From Saprospiraceae bacterium (GTDB lineage Bacteria; Bacteroidota; Bacteroidia; Chitinophagales; Saprospiraceae): 64,000 nt of DNA. Location: contig JADJTQ010000002.1 in the NCBI GenBank assembly GCA_016711125.1, positions 930,001 through 994,000 on the forward strand, given 5' to 3'. A program made the translations under genes and the position numbers. Below are positions 1-9,216 of this stretch, in pieces. A model generated the notes under the pieces. It saw nothing but the letters and a program-made list of their open reading frames with translations, made no database searches and was not told the DNA's origin. The first letter of the stretch is position 1; each line of letters opens with the position of its first letter.

Positions 1-482
1 TATTACCAAAGCGATTTGAGAAATATGGGTTACGTATACACCCGGAGAAGACAAAGCTGATAGACCTAGCAGGAACAGGTAAGGGCGAAGAACGCAGCTT
101 TGATTTTCTTGGGTTCACCCATTATCTTGGAAAGAGCAGAAAAGGGTATAAAGTATTGAAGCGTAAAACGAGTCGGAAGAAATTTACCGGAGCTTTAAGG
201 AGAATGGCCACCTGGATTAAGCGCAATAGGAACATGCGAGCGGTCGATCTGATAGCAAAAGTAAATATCAAATTACGCGGATACTACAATTATTATGGCA
301 TCACCTTTAATTTTAATGGTATTCGGCGCTACTACCTTGAAGTATTTAAACTATTATTTAAATGGTTGAATCGACGAGGAGGTCGCTCCAAAAACTGGGA
401 CCACTTCAACAATTTATTGATGGAGTGGCAACCACTATTACGTCCGAAAATATATCATTCCTATTCTTTAGCGAAACCCTGA
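1..482 (+). CDS. ltrA: Group II intron reverse transcriptase/maturase, C-terminal part (cut by window edge)
   Basis: The frame is open from base 3 to the stop at 480-482, so the gene continues to the left of the window. The visible part starts inside the reverse transcriptase thumb (GLRIHPEKTKL, then FDFLGFTHYLG) and runs into the maturase-specific X domain (RGYYNYYGI, then NWDHFNNLL). Such proteins bind the intron RNA, help it splice and copy it into DNA during retrohoming. No endonuclease domain follows the X domain, so this is an endonuclease-minus type as far as can be seen. The catalytic YADD motif would lie to the left and cannot be checked. The reading frame is intact in this part, and intron domains V and VI follow directly. 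Confidence 0.9.
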   Translation, partial: LPKRFEKYGLRIHPEKTKLIDLAGTGKGEERSFDFLGFTHYLGKSRKGYKVLKRKTSRKKFTGALRRMATWIKRNRNMRAVDLIAKVNIKLRGYYNYYGITFNFNGIRRYYLEVFKLLFKWLNRRGGRSKNWDHFNNLLMEWQPLLRPKIYHSYSLAKP

Positions 483-488
483 TTCGGA

Positions 489-562
489 GGAACCGTATGC
501 GGGGAAGCCGCTCGTACGGGTCTGTGGGGGCGCGGGGAGGTAACGAACCGCACTACCCGGAT
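489..562 (+). ncRNA. Group II intron domains V and VI
   Basis: Domain V spans about 489-523: GAACCGTA (490-497) faces TACGGGTC (515-522), capped by a GC-rich stem and a short purine loop. Domain VI spans about 524-562: GCGG (532-535) pairs with CCGC (548-551), and below it a G run pairs with CTACCC with A555 bulged out. A555 is the expected branch-point adenosine, 7 nt from the proposed 3' end. The third pair of domain V is A492 facing G520, where the usual pair is G-U in the AGC catalytic triad, so the triad reads AAC here. That could be decay or a base error. Confidence 0.75.
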
Positions 563-726
563 AACCGACTGAGTCTCAACAAAGTCAGGAGCTACGAGAA
601 CGGCTGAGTCATATTATAGTGGAAATATGCTATTCATTAAATCAGCGCAAGGTGAGTATTTCAACAGCCTCCGGATATACCAAGACCTATACAATATTCC
701 TGGGTATAGGGGGTTTAGATAATTGT

Positions 727-2224
727 ATGAAGCGAAAGATCAGCATAGCCCTTTCTTTGATGGCATTGTCTTTTTCGTCGACGCTCTTATCTGCGGTAGG
801 TTACTTCGAATATTCACCCCTGGCTATAAAAACCTACGATCGCATCTTTTCCTTAAGGTTTCAGGAGGCCCGAAGTGATTTGGTAACATTGCGTATCACC
901 GAACCTGACAATCTGATCACTAACAGTCTCGCCAATTATATGGACTGACTTTCTATTTTTATTGGAGAGCAGGTGGATACCTACGAAAAGCTAAAACAGA
1001 ACAAGGAGTTAAGACTTTCGGCCATTCGAAGGGGTGATGATCAATCGCCGTATTACCTGTATACCCAAGCCGATATTCATTTACAATGGGCGATCACCCG
1101 GGTTAAATTTGAAGATTATTTTCAGGCAGTGATGGAAATTAAGCGGGCCTTCAGTCTGCTTTCTAAAAATGAAGAGTTGTTTCCGGATTTTATGCCAAAC
1201 AAGAAAAATCTGGGGCTTTTGCACGCTCTTATCGGCACGGTACCCGATCAGTATCGTTGGGGTGTCAAACTACTAGGCATGTCTGGCACGATCGCTCAGG
1301 GTCGGTCTGAAATAGAAGAAGTGTTGAGTTATGCACGTAGCAACGACTTTGTATTTCGCGATGAAGCCTATGTGATGTATGCTTATTTATTGCTTCATCT
1401 CGAAAACAAGGGTGAAGAAGCTGGCAGATGATCGAGAAATCAACCATCGACGCAGAGAAGAATCCGCTCGCTTGTTTTGTCAAAGCCAATATAGCTATGC
1501 AGACGGGGCGAAACGACAAGGCAATTTATATTCTTGAAAAAAAACCTCAGGGACACAAGTATTTTCCATTTCCATATTTACAATTTATGGAAGGCGTCGC
1601 GCGGCTCAATCGATTGGAAAAAGGGGCCGATCATCATCTCAATCGATTCTTAAGGGAGACCCGGGGTATGCATTACATTAAAGAGGCTTATCAAAAGTTA
1701 GCCTGGTACGAACTAGTCAATGACCAGCCTGAAAAATACCTCAAATACATGGAGGCTTGTAAAGTCCATGGAGCCAGTGTGATTGATGAAGATCTGACCG
1801 CATTACATGAGGCCCGGCTAAACCGGGTGCCTGAAAGACATCTTCTCCAGGCCCGTATACTGTTTGATGGTGGATACTACATACAGGCACGAAGTTATCT
1901 TGAACATCAAGCTCCTAAAACCTATTCAAATGCTGAATTTCAACTTGAATATCTTTACCGTCTGGGTAGAATCCATCATCTATTAGGTGACACTCATCAG
2001 GCTTTGAAATACTATGAAAAAACCATTTCTCAAGGCCAAAATGAGGGGTATTACTTCGCTTGCAATGCAGCCCTGATGAGTGGCTTTTTGTACGAAAAAT
2101 TAATGATGTTGAAAGAGCCAAAGAGTACTTTAGCCTGGCCCTTGATATTAAACCTGATGAATATCGTAGCAGTTTGCATCAAAAAGCAAAAGCTGGTCTC
2201 AATCGATTGGAAGATCATTTCTAA
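727..2224 (+). pseudogene. TPR-repeat protein resembling the IML2/TTC39 family, disrupted
   Basis: Three frames join into one protein of 499 residues once three lesions are repaired. An in-frame TGA at 946-948 sits where the pattern suggests Trp. One T is missing near 1422 (gctggc where gcttggc restores the frame). One A is missing from the A run at 2095-2099. After repair the C-terminus reads on as NDVERAKEYFSLALDIKPDE to a TAA at 2222-2224. The start at 727 gives a signal-peptide-like N-terminus (MKRKISIALSLMALS). Helical repeats typical of TPRs run throughout, with LHALIGTVPDQYRWGVKLL and FACNAALMSGFLYEK resembling IML2/TTC39 proteins. Function is unknown; it is probably an exported scaffold. 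The combination of a nonsense codon and two indels makes real decay possible here, unlike in several other genes of the window. Confidence 0.7.
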
Positions 2225-2432
2225 CCGACTTGCATAAGCATCAAATAATCAGCCCAATGGCATTAGGAGTCACCGTAATATACAACGATCATCCAGCGAT
2301 CCCATGGCCAGTGTAGTAATTACTTTCTAGCCAACGGGCTCAATAACTGCAGAGCCTCATCAAAGTGAGAGATAAAAAACCCAATCTGAAAATGTCTTCC
2401 TACCTTAATTGAGCGATAGGTACCTCCACTTA

Positions 2433-2576
2433 CTAATGACCAAAAAACATATAGCTCAATAAGCCAATGAAGGCCAGCATGACAACAACAGCAATTACCG
2501 TGTTAATGCGTGCCTCATCTTTATGCATTTGGTCTAAATAGTCGGTGGGTGAATTGTGAGAGTTAACGTTTTCCAT
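2433..2576 (-). CDS. Small single-pass membrane protein (47 aa)
   Basis: A complete short frame runs from ATG at 2574-2576 to TAG at 2433-2435. The first 26 residues are polar and acidic (PTDYLDQMHKDEARI), followed by one hydrophobic segment (VIAVVVMLAFIGLLSYMFF) and a GH end. This layout, a short charged cytoplasmic head and a single membrane helix, is typical of small accessory membrane proteins. It has no close operon partner; the broken TPR gene ends 209 bases away on the other strand. The function is not recognised. The clean amphipathic-to-hydrophobic design argues for a real gene, but there is no homology evidence. Confidence 0.5.
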   Translation of the reverse strand: MENVNSHNSPTDYLDQMHKDEARINTVIAVVVMLAFIGLLSYMFFGH

Positions 2577-3166
2577 ACTGATTCATTTTTAGTTAAGTAA
2601 ACTCAATCAGCTCATTGTGCGTCCATCCCTAATATACATCAAAATCCGGAGAAAGTCAAGTTGTAGTTAAATGGTTTTCACTGTATTATGGGTGTGCGTA
2701 ATATGTTGTCAGACAGGATCGCAGGGTTGGATAAAAGTTCCCTAAAATTTTATTTAAATTATGAAGATAGAGTGATTTAGAGCATTCCAATAATATTTCA
2801 CCGATTTGCGGTTTTCCAAACTCAATGACGAGACAATCTTACCGCACATGAATACGGCAAAACAATAGACAGATGGTTATCCCTATCAATGATTTGAAAT
2901 GTGCTTCCAGGTACGTTTGATAACAAGCTTTTAGTGCCGGATTTAAATTGGTCATATCAATAGAATGATGCTAATTCATTGATTATATACATCAAATTGA
3001 GCCAATTTATAGAATTCATACTTTTTTGCCATTGTCTGCATAGGGAATACTTCTCTAATTAGTGGATCCCTCAATCAGTGGCCGTTAAAATGGTATCTTT
3101 CGAATGAAGAAGCTCTTAATTAAGATCGAAGGGTTTGTTCTGCAAATCAGACTTAACTCAGAAAAA
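2577..3166. other. AT-rich intergenic region
   Basis: No convincing gene, tRNA or terminator is visible. The stretch is AT-rich and probably carries the promoters of the small membrane protein to its left and the lipoprotein gene to its right. No exact TAnnTTTG box was found close to either start. The stretch 2240-2432 on the other side of the small gene is likewise empty. Confidence 0.5.
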
Positions 3167-5662
3167 ATGATGAGTCACTATCCAGTTCTGTTTTTATTGA
3201 TTCTTGCCTTGGCCTGTCAAGAGTCTATTTCTGAAAAAGAGGTTGCAGACAGTAGTACTTCTCCAATACAAGTCAGTGGTATTTACCCTCATCTGGCATA
3301 TTATAATGATGAGGGAGAATGTGGTACCGGAGCAGTAGTGCCCTGGGCTGATCGACTCTGGGTGGTCACTTACAGCCCACACAAGCCGGTTGGTTCATCT
3401 GATAAACTCTACGAGATTACCCCTGATCTAAGGCAGATTGTGCGAGAAGAAAGTATCGGAGGTACCCCTGCCAACCGGATGATTCACCCTGAAAGTGAAC
3501 AGCTCTTTATCGGCCCCTATGCTATAAATAAAGAGGGAAATGTCAGAGCGATTCCTTACAGCATCATGCAAGGACGTCACACCGGTAATGCCCGTCATCT
3601 TTTTGATCCTGCCCATAAGATCTATTATGCCACCATGGAAGAAGGTTTTTACGAGGTCGATGTAAAGACCCTGGAGGTCACCATTTTATATCAAGACGGT
3701 AACCGCGAAGAGCAACGAGTGGATCATGACCCAACTGAGGTCAATCCGGAAAATGCCACCTTGCCCGGAGCGCATGGCAAAGGACTATATTCTGGCCAGG
3801 GAGTGCTGGTATACAGTAACAATGGCGAGGCCACGCCGGAAGCACTTCGACAATTTGATATCGAGTCGGGAGCCCTGGCTGAATGGAATGGTACTGATTG
3901 GAAACTTGTACGAAGAAATCAATTTGTCGAAGTAACCGGACCGGGAGGTATTTATGGCAATGGTAATCCAGAGACCGATCCGATTTGGGCTACCGGTTTT
4001 GATCACAAGTCGGTACTATTAGGTGTTCGTAGTCCCGAAAAGGGTTGGGCGTTTTACCGACTTCCCAAAGCCAGCCACAGTTATGATGGGGCCCATGGTT
4101 GGAACACTGAATGGCCAAGGATAAGAAATGTAGGTACAACCAACAAGCCTGACTACTTAATGACCATGCATGGGTTGTTTTGGTATTTTCCTGGCTCGTT
4201 TACTGCTTCCAACTCCATTGGGATCAGGCCACGATCGGCGTATTTAAAGGTCATCGGAGATTTTACCCGCTGGAATGACCAGCTGGTGTTTGGGTGTGAT
4301 GATTCGGCCCAACGCGAGTTTCTGAATAAGCGAAAACATAAGGGTAATATAGAAGGTCCGGGACAGTCCAATTCGAATCTTTGGTTTACCAGTGTCGACA
4401 AACCTGACCAACTAGGCCCTTCAACTGCCTCCGGTGCCGTCTGGCTAAATGAAAAAGTAGCCGCCAACAGCTATTCAGAACCATTTTTATTTGCCGGGTG
4501 GCCAAAACGAAGCGCCTGGATACGCAATGAGGCTAATAGAATTATAGAAATGGTTTTGAAGTTGACACCAAGGGCAATGGTCAATGGGACGAATTAAAAA
4601 AGTGGAAGTCGATGCGGGATCAGACGCCATGGTCGACTTTAATGAAAATGACCTGGAGAATGGATCCGGGCCAGGACTAACGAATCAAGTACCCTCACGC
4701 TGAGTTTTCACTACACCGACACCGACGATAGAGGTAGTGAGCCGGTTGCTATCTTTCAAGGACTAGCCAACGTGCACCAGGACAAGAGCACAGGAGGATT
4801 ATTATATGGATTGGGAGATAACCGCAGGGCGCTTGGAGTGTCAGCAGCCAGATTCACTGGTGATGAGATAGTCCCAATCGGATATTACGAATTGGATCAG
4901 GAATTTAAACTGGTGTCGAAAGATGATCCCACCTCTGATCAGTTCATTCAGGAGAAATTTGCCATATCTAAAAATGTAGTCATTATCGAGCTATCTTCAA
5001 TTCTGGTTATCGATGATCAGGGTAGGCGATGGCGATTGCCGCGAGGCTCGGATGCTTTTGATGGCTTGACCAATGCCGGTCGGTTGCGCATCTGCCGGGA
5101 GGTAGCCACCGAGAGGGACCTTTTCAACTGTCATGGCACTTTTTACGAACTGCCGGCCGAAAACGCCGATGGATTTGCCAAGATCCGGCCAGTGGCATCA
5201 CACGATCTTCGCATCCACGATTATGCCTCGTACCGGGGTATGTTGGTGATGACCGGTATCGAACCGGATGCGACTGCAAGCGAGCATCTCATTCGATCGG
5301 ATGATGGCCAGGCGGCGGTCTGGGTGGGCGTGATCGATGACCTTTGGCAGCTCGGCAAGCCCCGAGGTGCCGGTGGCCCATGGAGTAGTGCACAGGTTAG
5401 TGCCGGTGAGGTATCCGATCCGTATTTAATCAGTCATTACGATCAGCGGTCTTTGACCATCACTCAGCAAAGCGATGGTCCGGTCACTTTCCGCATCGAA
5501 GTGGAAGTTTTAGGCCATGGTCCGTGGTTGTTGTATAAAGAGATTACCGTCACTCCTGGAGAGGTATTTGAGCATCAGTTTCCCGATCATTTTCAAGCCC
5601 GCTGGATCCGGTTTGTGGCAGGATCTGCTTGTGAAGTTTCGACTTTGTTGGTGTATGAGTGA
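3167..5662 (+). CDS. Large exported lipoprotein, probable beta-propeller; frame broken three times
   Basis: The start at 3167 is chosen because it gives a lipoprotein signal peptide with lipobox LALAC (MMSHYPVLFLLILALACQES); an upstream ATG at 3104 would place a charged extension before it. The frame is open to 4597 and again from about 4680 to 5662. Three single-base losses close together restore one 832-residue protein: a G near 4552 (MGFEVDTKGNGQWDELK), a G near 4602 (KVEVDAGSDAMVDFNEND) and a C near 4652 (GEWIRARTNESSTLTLSF). Repeated blade-like segments with GlyTrp and Asp-rich turns suggest a beta-propeller, and the final 100 residues look like a beta-sandwich. The substrate is unknown. 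It stands alone, not in an operon. Natural decay is possible, but tightly clustered losses in G or C pairs look more like sequence error. Confidence 0.6.
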
Positions 5663-6276
5663 TTAATGGTTTTGAGCTGTGGAAAAGGGCTTTATCGTTC
5701 CCCTTGGTTAACCAAACTCGAAAGATTGTTAAGTTAGAGGAAGACAGAAAGTAGGATAGGAATGACGATTGGGGACATCGTGTAGCTATTTTAGAGGGAA
5801 AAGTGGTCGGATTAGGCGGATGATTGTCGGTTGGAGGACCGGCCTTATTTCTTTTAGGGAGTAAGCGCTTCAAATCCGTTAAGAAATCTAAACTGTATGA
5901 GCTGCTCGTTAACTATGAATAAAGTCAGTAAGTCAGATAGGCGATTGAGCCAGAATTGAAAAACCGAGGCACGAGGCGAGTTTTTAGATTTTAGGATTTG
6001 GAGTGTTTACGAGCGTTAAGAAAGAAATACAGCCTTTGACTTTTGGATACTTTGTGTCAAGACAAAGTATCAAGAAATTAAAACGAAGCAGTGACGGAGA
6101 CCAACAAAGAATGTGACGGATGAATTCCTCCGGGCTATTGCATAAAGAAAGGCACTAGCAAAAAGAAAATCATGCAGCACACCATGACCGTGATCACCGG
6201 GTCAGGACCGGCCGCATTAAAAGATAACTGCAGATCTGGCCATTAAAGCAAACCCTTAATTTGACTGGCCTAGAGA
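5663..6276. other. Intergenic region with no gene; contains a hairpin at 6048-6069
   Basis: No supported coding frame is present. The only clear structure is a perfect inverted repeat, TACTTTGT at 6048-6055 and ACAAAGTA at 6062-6069, around a 6-nt loop. It lacks a T run, so it is not a plain terminator. The surrounding sequence has the feel of a dispersed intergenic repeat, but only one copy was seen in this window. Confidence 0.45.
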
Positions 6277-6306
6277 TTGTTCGTAATCCAAAGAATTGTA
6301 TATTTG
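6277..6306 (+). promoter_or_regulatory. Bacteroidota-type promoter of tRNA-Met
   Basis: A -33 TTG at 6277-6279 is followed, after 19 nt, by TATATTTG at 6299-6306, an exact TAnnTTTG -7 box. The tRNA begins 15 nt later, which is the expected distance for a primary transcript with a short leader. This is one of the best promoter matches in the window. Confidence 0.7.
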
Positions 6307-6320
6307 CCCTCCTTTTTGAG

Positions 6321-6394
6321 GGCGTGGTAGCTCAGCCGGTTAGAGCGCAGGATTCATAATCCTGAGGTCGGGAGTTCAAGTCTCCCCCACGCTA
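6321..6394 (+). tRNA. tRNA-Met (CAT)
   Basis: A full cloverleaf of 74 nt is visible: acceptor GGCGTGG with CCACGCT, anticodon loop TTCATAA with CAT at 6355-6357, and T arm GGGAG-TTCAAGT-CTCCC. The CCA end is not encoded in full. The stem and loop do not show the initiator pattern of GGG-CCC in the anticodon stem, so it is an elongator Met tRNA or an Ile tRNA that needs lysidine. The elongator reading is preferred. A terminator follows at 6414-6441, and a broken copy of its 3' end lies at 6473-6580. Confidence 0.93.
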
Positions 6395-6413
6395 CCCTGA
6401 TAATCAACAAATT

Positions 6414-6441
6414 AAGCCGGTTAGCAATGATCGGCTTTTTT
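6414..6441 (+). terminator. Terminator of tRNA-Met
   Basis: AGCCG near 6415 pairs with CGGCT near 6432, followed by a run of T. The same hairpin and T run recur at 6598-6626 behind the broken tRNA copy. Confidence 0.7.
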
Positions 6442-6472
6442 GTTTGTTCAAACTATGTTCAACACGGACTTT

Positions 6473-6626
6473 CCTGAGGTCGGGAGTTCAGGTAAATGAA
6501 GCTCCAAATCTCTGATTTGGTATAGCTGAATTGATCCCGACCGTAACGCAGTGAAGCGTCGGGACATCCCCCACAATACCGTGACAATCAAGTAGTTAAT
6601 CCGATTAGTAATGATCGGCTTTTTTA
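6473..6626 (+). repeat. Broken duplicate of the tRNA-Met 3' end and its terminator
   Basis: Bases 6473-6490 repeat 6361-6378 of the tRNA exactly (CCTGAGGTCGGGAGTTCA). Bases 6567-6626 then repeat the CCCCCAC end, the trailing ACAATCAA and the terminator hairpin with a few changes. About 76 nt have been inserted between the two parts. The insert contains two inverted repeats: CCAAATC with GATTTGG near 6504-6520, and CCCGAC with GTCGGG near 6536-6563. The arrangement suggests a duplication of the tRNA end, as left by site-specific integration, later split by a small palindromic element. Confidence 0.6.
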
Positions 6627-6889
6627 TTGGTCAAACATTTTCCCTATATCTTTCTTGCCTTTTATCTAAACCAACTGTCATTGGAAAATATCAAGGGGTG
6701 GCAAATGATAATATCAACCGGAAAACAGCCTCTGGTTAGTAGACAGAAATTGTATGCGGTGTATTTCTTGATCGCCCTGGATACTTAATCTGGATGTGAC
6801 TGTTTTTCCTTTTCTTTATCTGATACAACGATGTGCTTGTTCTTAAACAAACTAGAAACTTGCAATTGTACTAAAAAAGTGGTACACTT

Positions 6890-7273
6890 ATGAAAGAATA
6901 CATTGTTTATGAAGGAGCCCACTTTAGCATTGAGTGGTACTACAATGAAAAGGGTAAGAGTGAACCGCTAAAGTTTTATGAGGATTTGGATCGAAATCAA
7001 CGCATTCAGTTGTTAGAGCTAGTAAAACTGTTGGGAGATATTGGGCAGATACGCAATATCACAAAGTTCCGGAATGAAGGAGATGGCATATACGCCTTCA
7101 AGCCAAAACCGAACCGATTCCTATGCTTTTTTTCCCATCAAGGGAAAGTGATCATCACGAACGGATTCACCAAGAAAGCGGATAAATTGACAAAGAATCA
7201 CAAACAGAAAGCTTTGGCTTGTATGAGGGATTATATCAATCGACATGAAAAAGGCACTTACTATGAAGCATAA
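6890..7273 (+). CDS. higB: RelE/HigB-like toxin (Gp49 family)
   Basis: This 127-residue protein looks like the phage-derived Gp49/HigB branch of the RelE toxin superfamily, which usually cleaves mRNA at the ribosome. Visible signs are a small alpha/beta protein with FYEDLDRNQR near the N-terminus, a central KFRNEGDGIYAFKPKPNRFLC strand block, and a C-terminal GFTKKADKL-TK helix, the usual end of this family. It overlaps the downstream antitoxin gene by 29 nt, in the toxin-first order common for HigBA. It lies in a stretch with several other toxin-antitoxin genes and a tRNA. The symbol is by family, not by proven orthology. Confidence 0.8.
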   Translation: MKEYIVYEGAHFSIEWYYNEKGKSEPLKFYEDLDRNQRIQLLELVKLLGDIGQIRNITKFRNEGDGIYAFKPKPNRFLCFFSHQGKVIITNGFTKKADKLTKNHKQKALACMRDYINRHEKGTYYEA

Positions 7274-7571
7274 ATCACTAAGTACATTTGAACGGGAAAT
7301 GCAAAATCCTGAGCTGAAAGAACAGTTCGAGAACGAATACCGCGAATTTGTTCTTTCTGAATTGCTGATAGCCTTAATGGAAAAGGATAATGTATCGGTA
7401 CGTAAATTAGCGCAGGCGGCCGGCTTATCCCCCAGCCTGATCCAACGGATGCGTTCAGGAGAACAGAAGGATGTTAAAGTGCGTAATTTTATTAGTATAG
7501 CGAAGGAATTAGGTTACCAATTAATCCTGGAAAAAGGCAAAACCCGTATTCCCTTAGGCGCTAAACCATAA
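7245..7571 (+). CDS. higA: HigA-like antitoxin, XRE-type helix-turn-helix
   Basis: The protein is 108 residues with a Cro/C1-type DNA-binding domain at about 50-100: VSVRKLAQAAGLSPSLIQRMRSG. It would bind and neutralise the toxin encoded just upstream and repress their shared promoter. The long start at 7245 lies inside the toxin gene; ATG at 7263 (MKHKSL) is equally possible and shortens the overlap to about 11 nt. The C-terminus (KTRIPLGAKP) is unstructured. The pair appears intact. Confidence 0.8.
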   Translation: MKKALTMKHKSLSTFEREMQNPELKEQFENEYREFVLSELLIALMEKDNVSVRKLAQAAGLSPSLIQRMRSGEQKDVKVRNFISIAKELGYQLILEKGKTRIPLGAKP

Positions 7572-7821
7572 AGCTTGGTTTTTCAATAATTCGTTACATA
7601 TTCCTTTTCTTGTTTTTAGGAGAATGAAAAAGAATGATTCATTAATGGGACAATTCGAAATTCGGACTGCCGTATTTTTAGTCAGACCTGATCCCACCAT
7701 GTTCTCTCATTAAAATAAGATTGCAACATCTCAACATGTGCAAATGATCTATTTTGGATCCGATTGTTTCGTGCTTCCAACTTCATCGAAACCTGCGTAT
7801 TTATAGTTATTAAATGGTGTG

Positions 7822-7829
7822 TATATTTG
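7822..7829 (+). promoter_or_regulatory. Probable -7 box for cydAB
   Basis: TATATTTG is an exact match to TAnnTTTG, 70 nt upstream of the proposed cydA start. No good TTG was found at the ideal -33 distance, so this is only a candidate. No gene is seen in 7572-7898. Confidence 0.4.
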
Positions 7830-7898
7830 GACGGATTGTTTGATCTTTTCTTGAATCATCCTGTTCTAATTTGAGTAATAACCTTTAAAATAAAGACC

Positions 7899-9216
7899 AT
7901 CGACCTCACCGACCTGACTGCTGCAAGATTGCAAATGGCTTTTTCGCTGGGTTGGCACATTATCTTTGCTTGTGTAGGGATGGCCATGCCCTTTTTTATG
8001 GCTGCTGCCGAATGGAAATGGATCAAAACCGGAGACCGGGTATATCGGCAGCTTGCCCAATCCTGGTCAAAAGGAGTAGCTATTTTTTTTTGCTACCGGT
8101 GCGGTTTCAGGCACTTTTCTTTCCTTCGAATTAGGATTGCTCTGGCCGGAGTTTATGCAACATGCCGGGCCGATCATCGGTATGCCTTTTTCATTAGAGG
8201 GCACCGCCTTCTTTCTGGAGGCCATTGCCTTAGGGATCTTTCTCTATGGTTGGGATAAAGTACCCAAGTGGGTGCATTGGGGCTCCGGCTTGGTGGTGGG
8301 CATCTCCGGTGTATTATCCGGTATTTTTGTAGTGGCTGCAAATAGCTGGATGAATAGCCCCAGCGGCTTTGATTTTGTGAACGGTCAATTTCTCAATATC
8401 GATCCGATTGCGGCCATGTTTAATGAGGCCTGGTTTACCCAGGCGTTACATATGACTTTTGCGGCATTTGCGAGCACCGGTTTTGCAGTAGCAGGAGTCC
8501 ATGCTATTTTGTTATTGCGGGGCAACAATTTTGTTTTTCATAAAGAGGCTCTAAAAATTGCTCTGATATTTGGGGCGATAGCAGCCTTCGCGATGCCGAT
8601 TACCGGAGATTTAGCAGCTAAAGATGTGGCTAAAAGACAACCGGCTAAACTGGCAGCTATGGAAGCGCATTTCCATACAATGGAAAATGCTCCTTTAATT
8701 ATCGGCGGCATTCCCAATATGGAAACCCAAACGGTCAAGTATGCCCTTAAAATTCCCGGAGCGCTCAGTTTTCTCGCCCATGGAGATTTTCATTCTGAGG
8801 TCATTGGATTGGATCAAATTCCAGCAGACGAACACCCTCCGGTTTTAATTACGCATTTTGCTTTTCAAATCATGGTGGGCATGGGCGTCTTAATGATGAT
8901 TATAGGATTCACCTATCTGATTCTCAGAATTAGAAAAAGAAATTATGTCGATCAGCGCTGGTGGCAATGGGTCGTTGCATTGGGTACACCGATCGGATTT
9001 ATAGCGCTGGAAGCCGGATGGACGGTCACAGAAGTGGGCCGCCAACCTTGGATCATCTATAAGATTATGCGCACCGCTGACGCCTTGACGCCAATGCCCG
9101 GAATAAAATACACCTTCTTGATCATGGTTTGCCTCTATAGCTTTCTGACCCTGGTTATCATATGGCTCATGAGGCGCCATTTTAGAAGTATTAACCAAAC
9201 CTACCAGAACTCATGA
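7899..9216 (+). CDS. cydA: Cytochrome bd-type ubiquinol oxidase subunit I (one-base frameshift)
   Basis: Subunit I of the cytochrome bd quinol oxidase reduces oxygen to water in the cytoplasmic membrane. The N-terminal part has LTAARLQMAFSLGWHIIFA, with the heme-ligand His in GWH, and the second part has GPIIGMPFSLEGTAFFLEAI. The Q loop is short, as in the cyanide-insensitive (CIO) branch. The frame breaks at a run of nine T at 8083-8091; eight T would give GVAIFFATGAVSGTFLSFE and a single 438-residue protein. No ATG, GTG or TTG precedes the TTG at 7929 in frame, yet family members begin about ten residues earlier. An ATC at 7899 (then DLTDLTAARL) is at the right place, so the start is either a rare ATC or an altered ATG. 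It overlaps cydB by 4 nt. Confidence 0.88.

Larger units (their letters stand above)
1..562 (+). mobile_element. Group II intron, 3' portion
   Basis: The maturase C-terminus is followed within 10 nt by a domain V-like hairpin and a domain VI-like hairpin, the standard end of a bacterial group II intron. The proposed 3' splice site lies after base 562, giving an intron ending in AT, which fits the AY consensus. The 5' half of the intron is outside the window. The nearest downstream gene begins at 727, so the insertion lies between genes or in a short unrecognised transcript. The retroelement is of the kind commonly shared between bacteria by transfer. Confidence 0.85.

Noticed and set aside
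362..607. Reading frame of 81 residues over the intron 3' end
   Set aside because: It overlaps the maturase and the domain V/VI RNA in another frame and has no protein-like features.
6048..6069. Inverted repeat as a terminator
   Set aside because: No T run follows and no gene ends next to it; left as a hairpin only.
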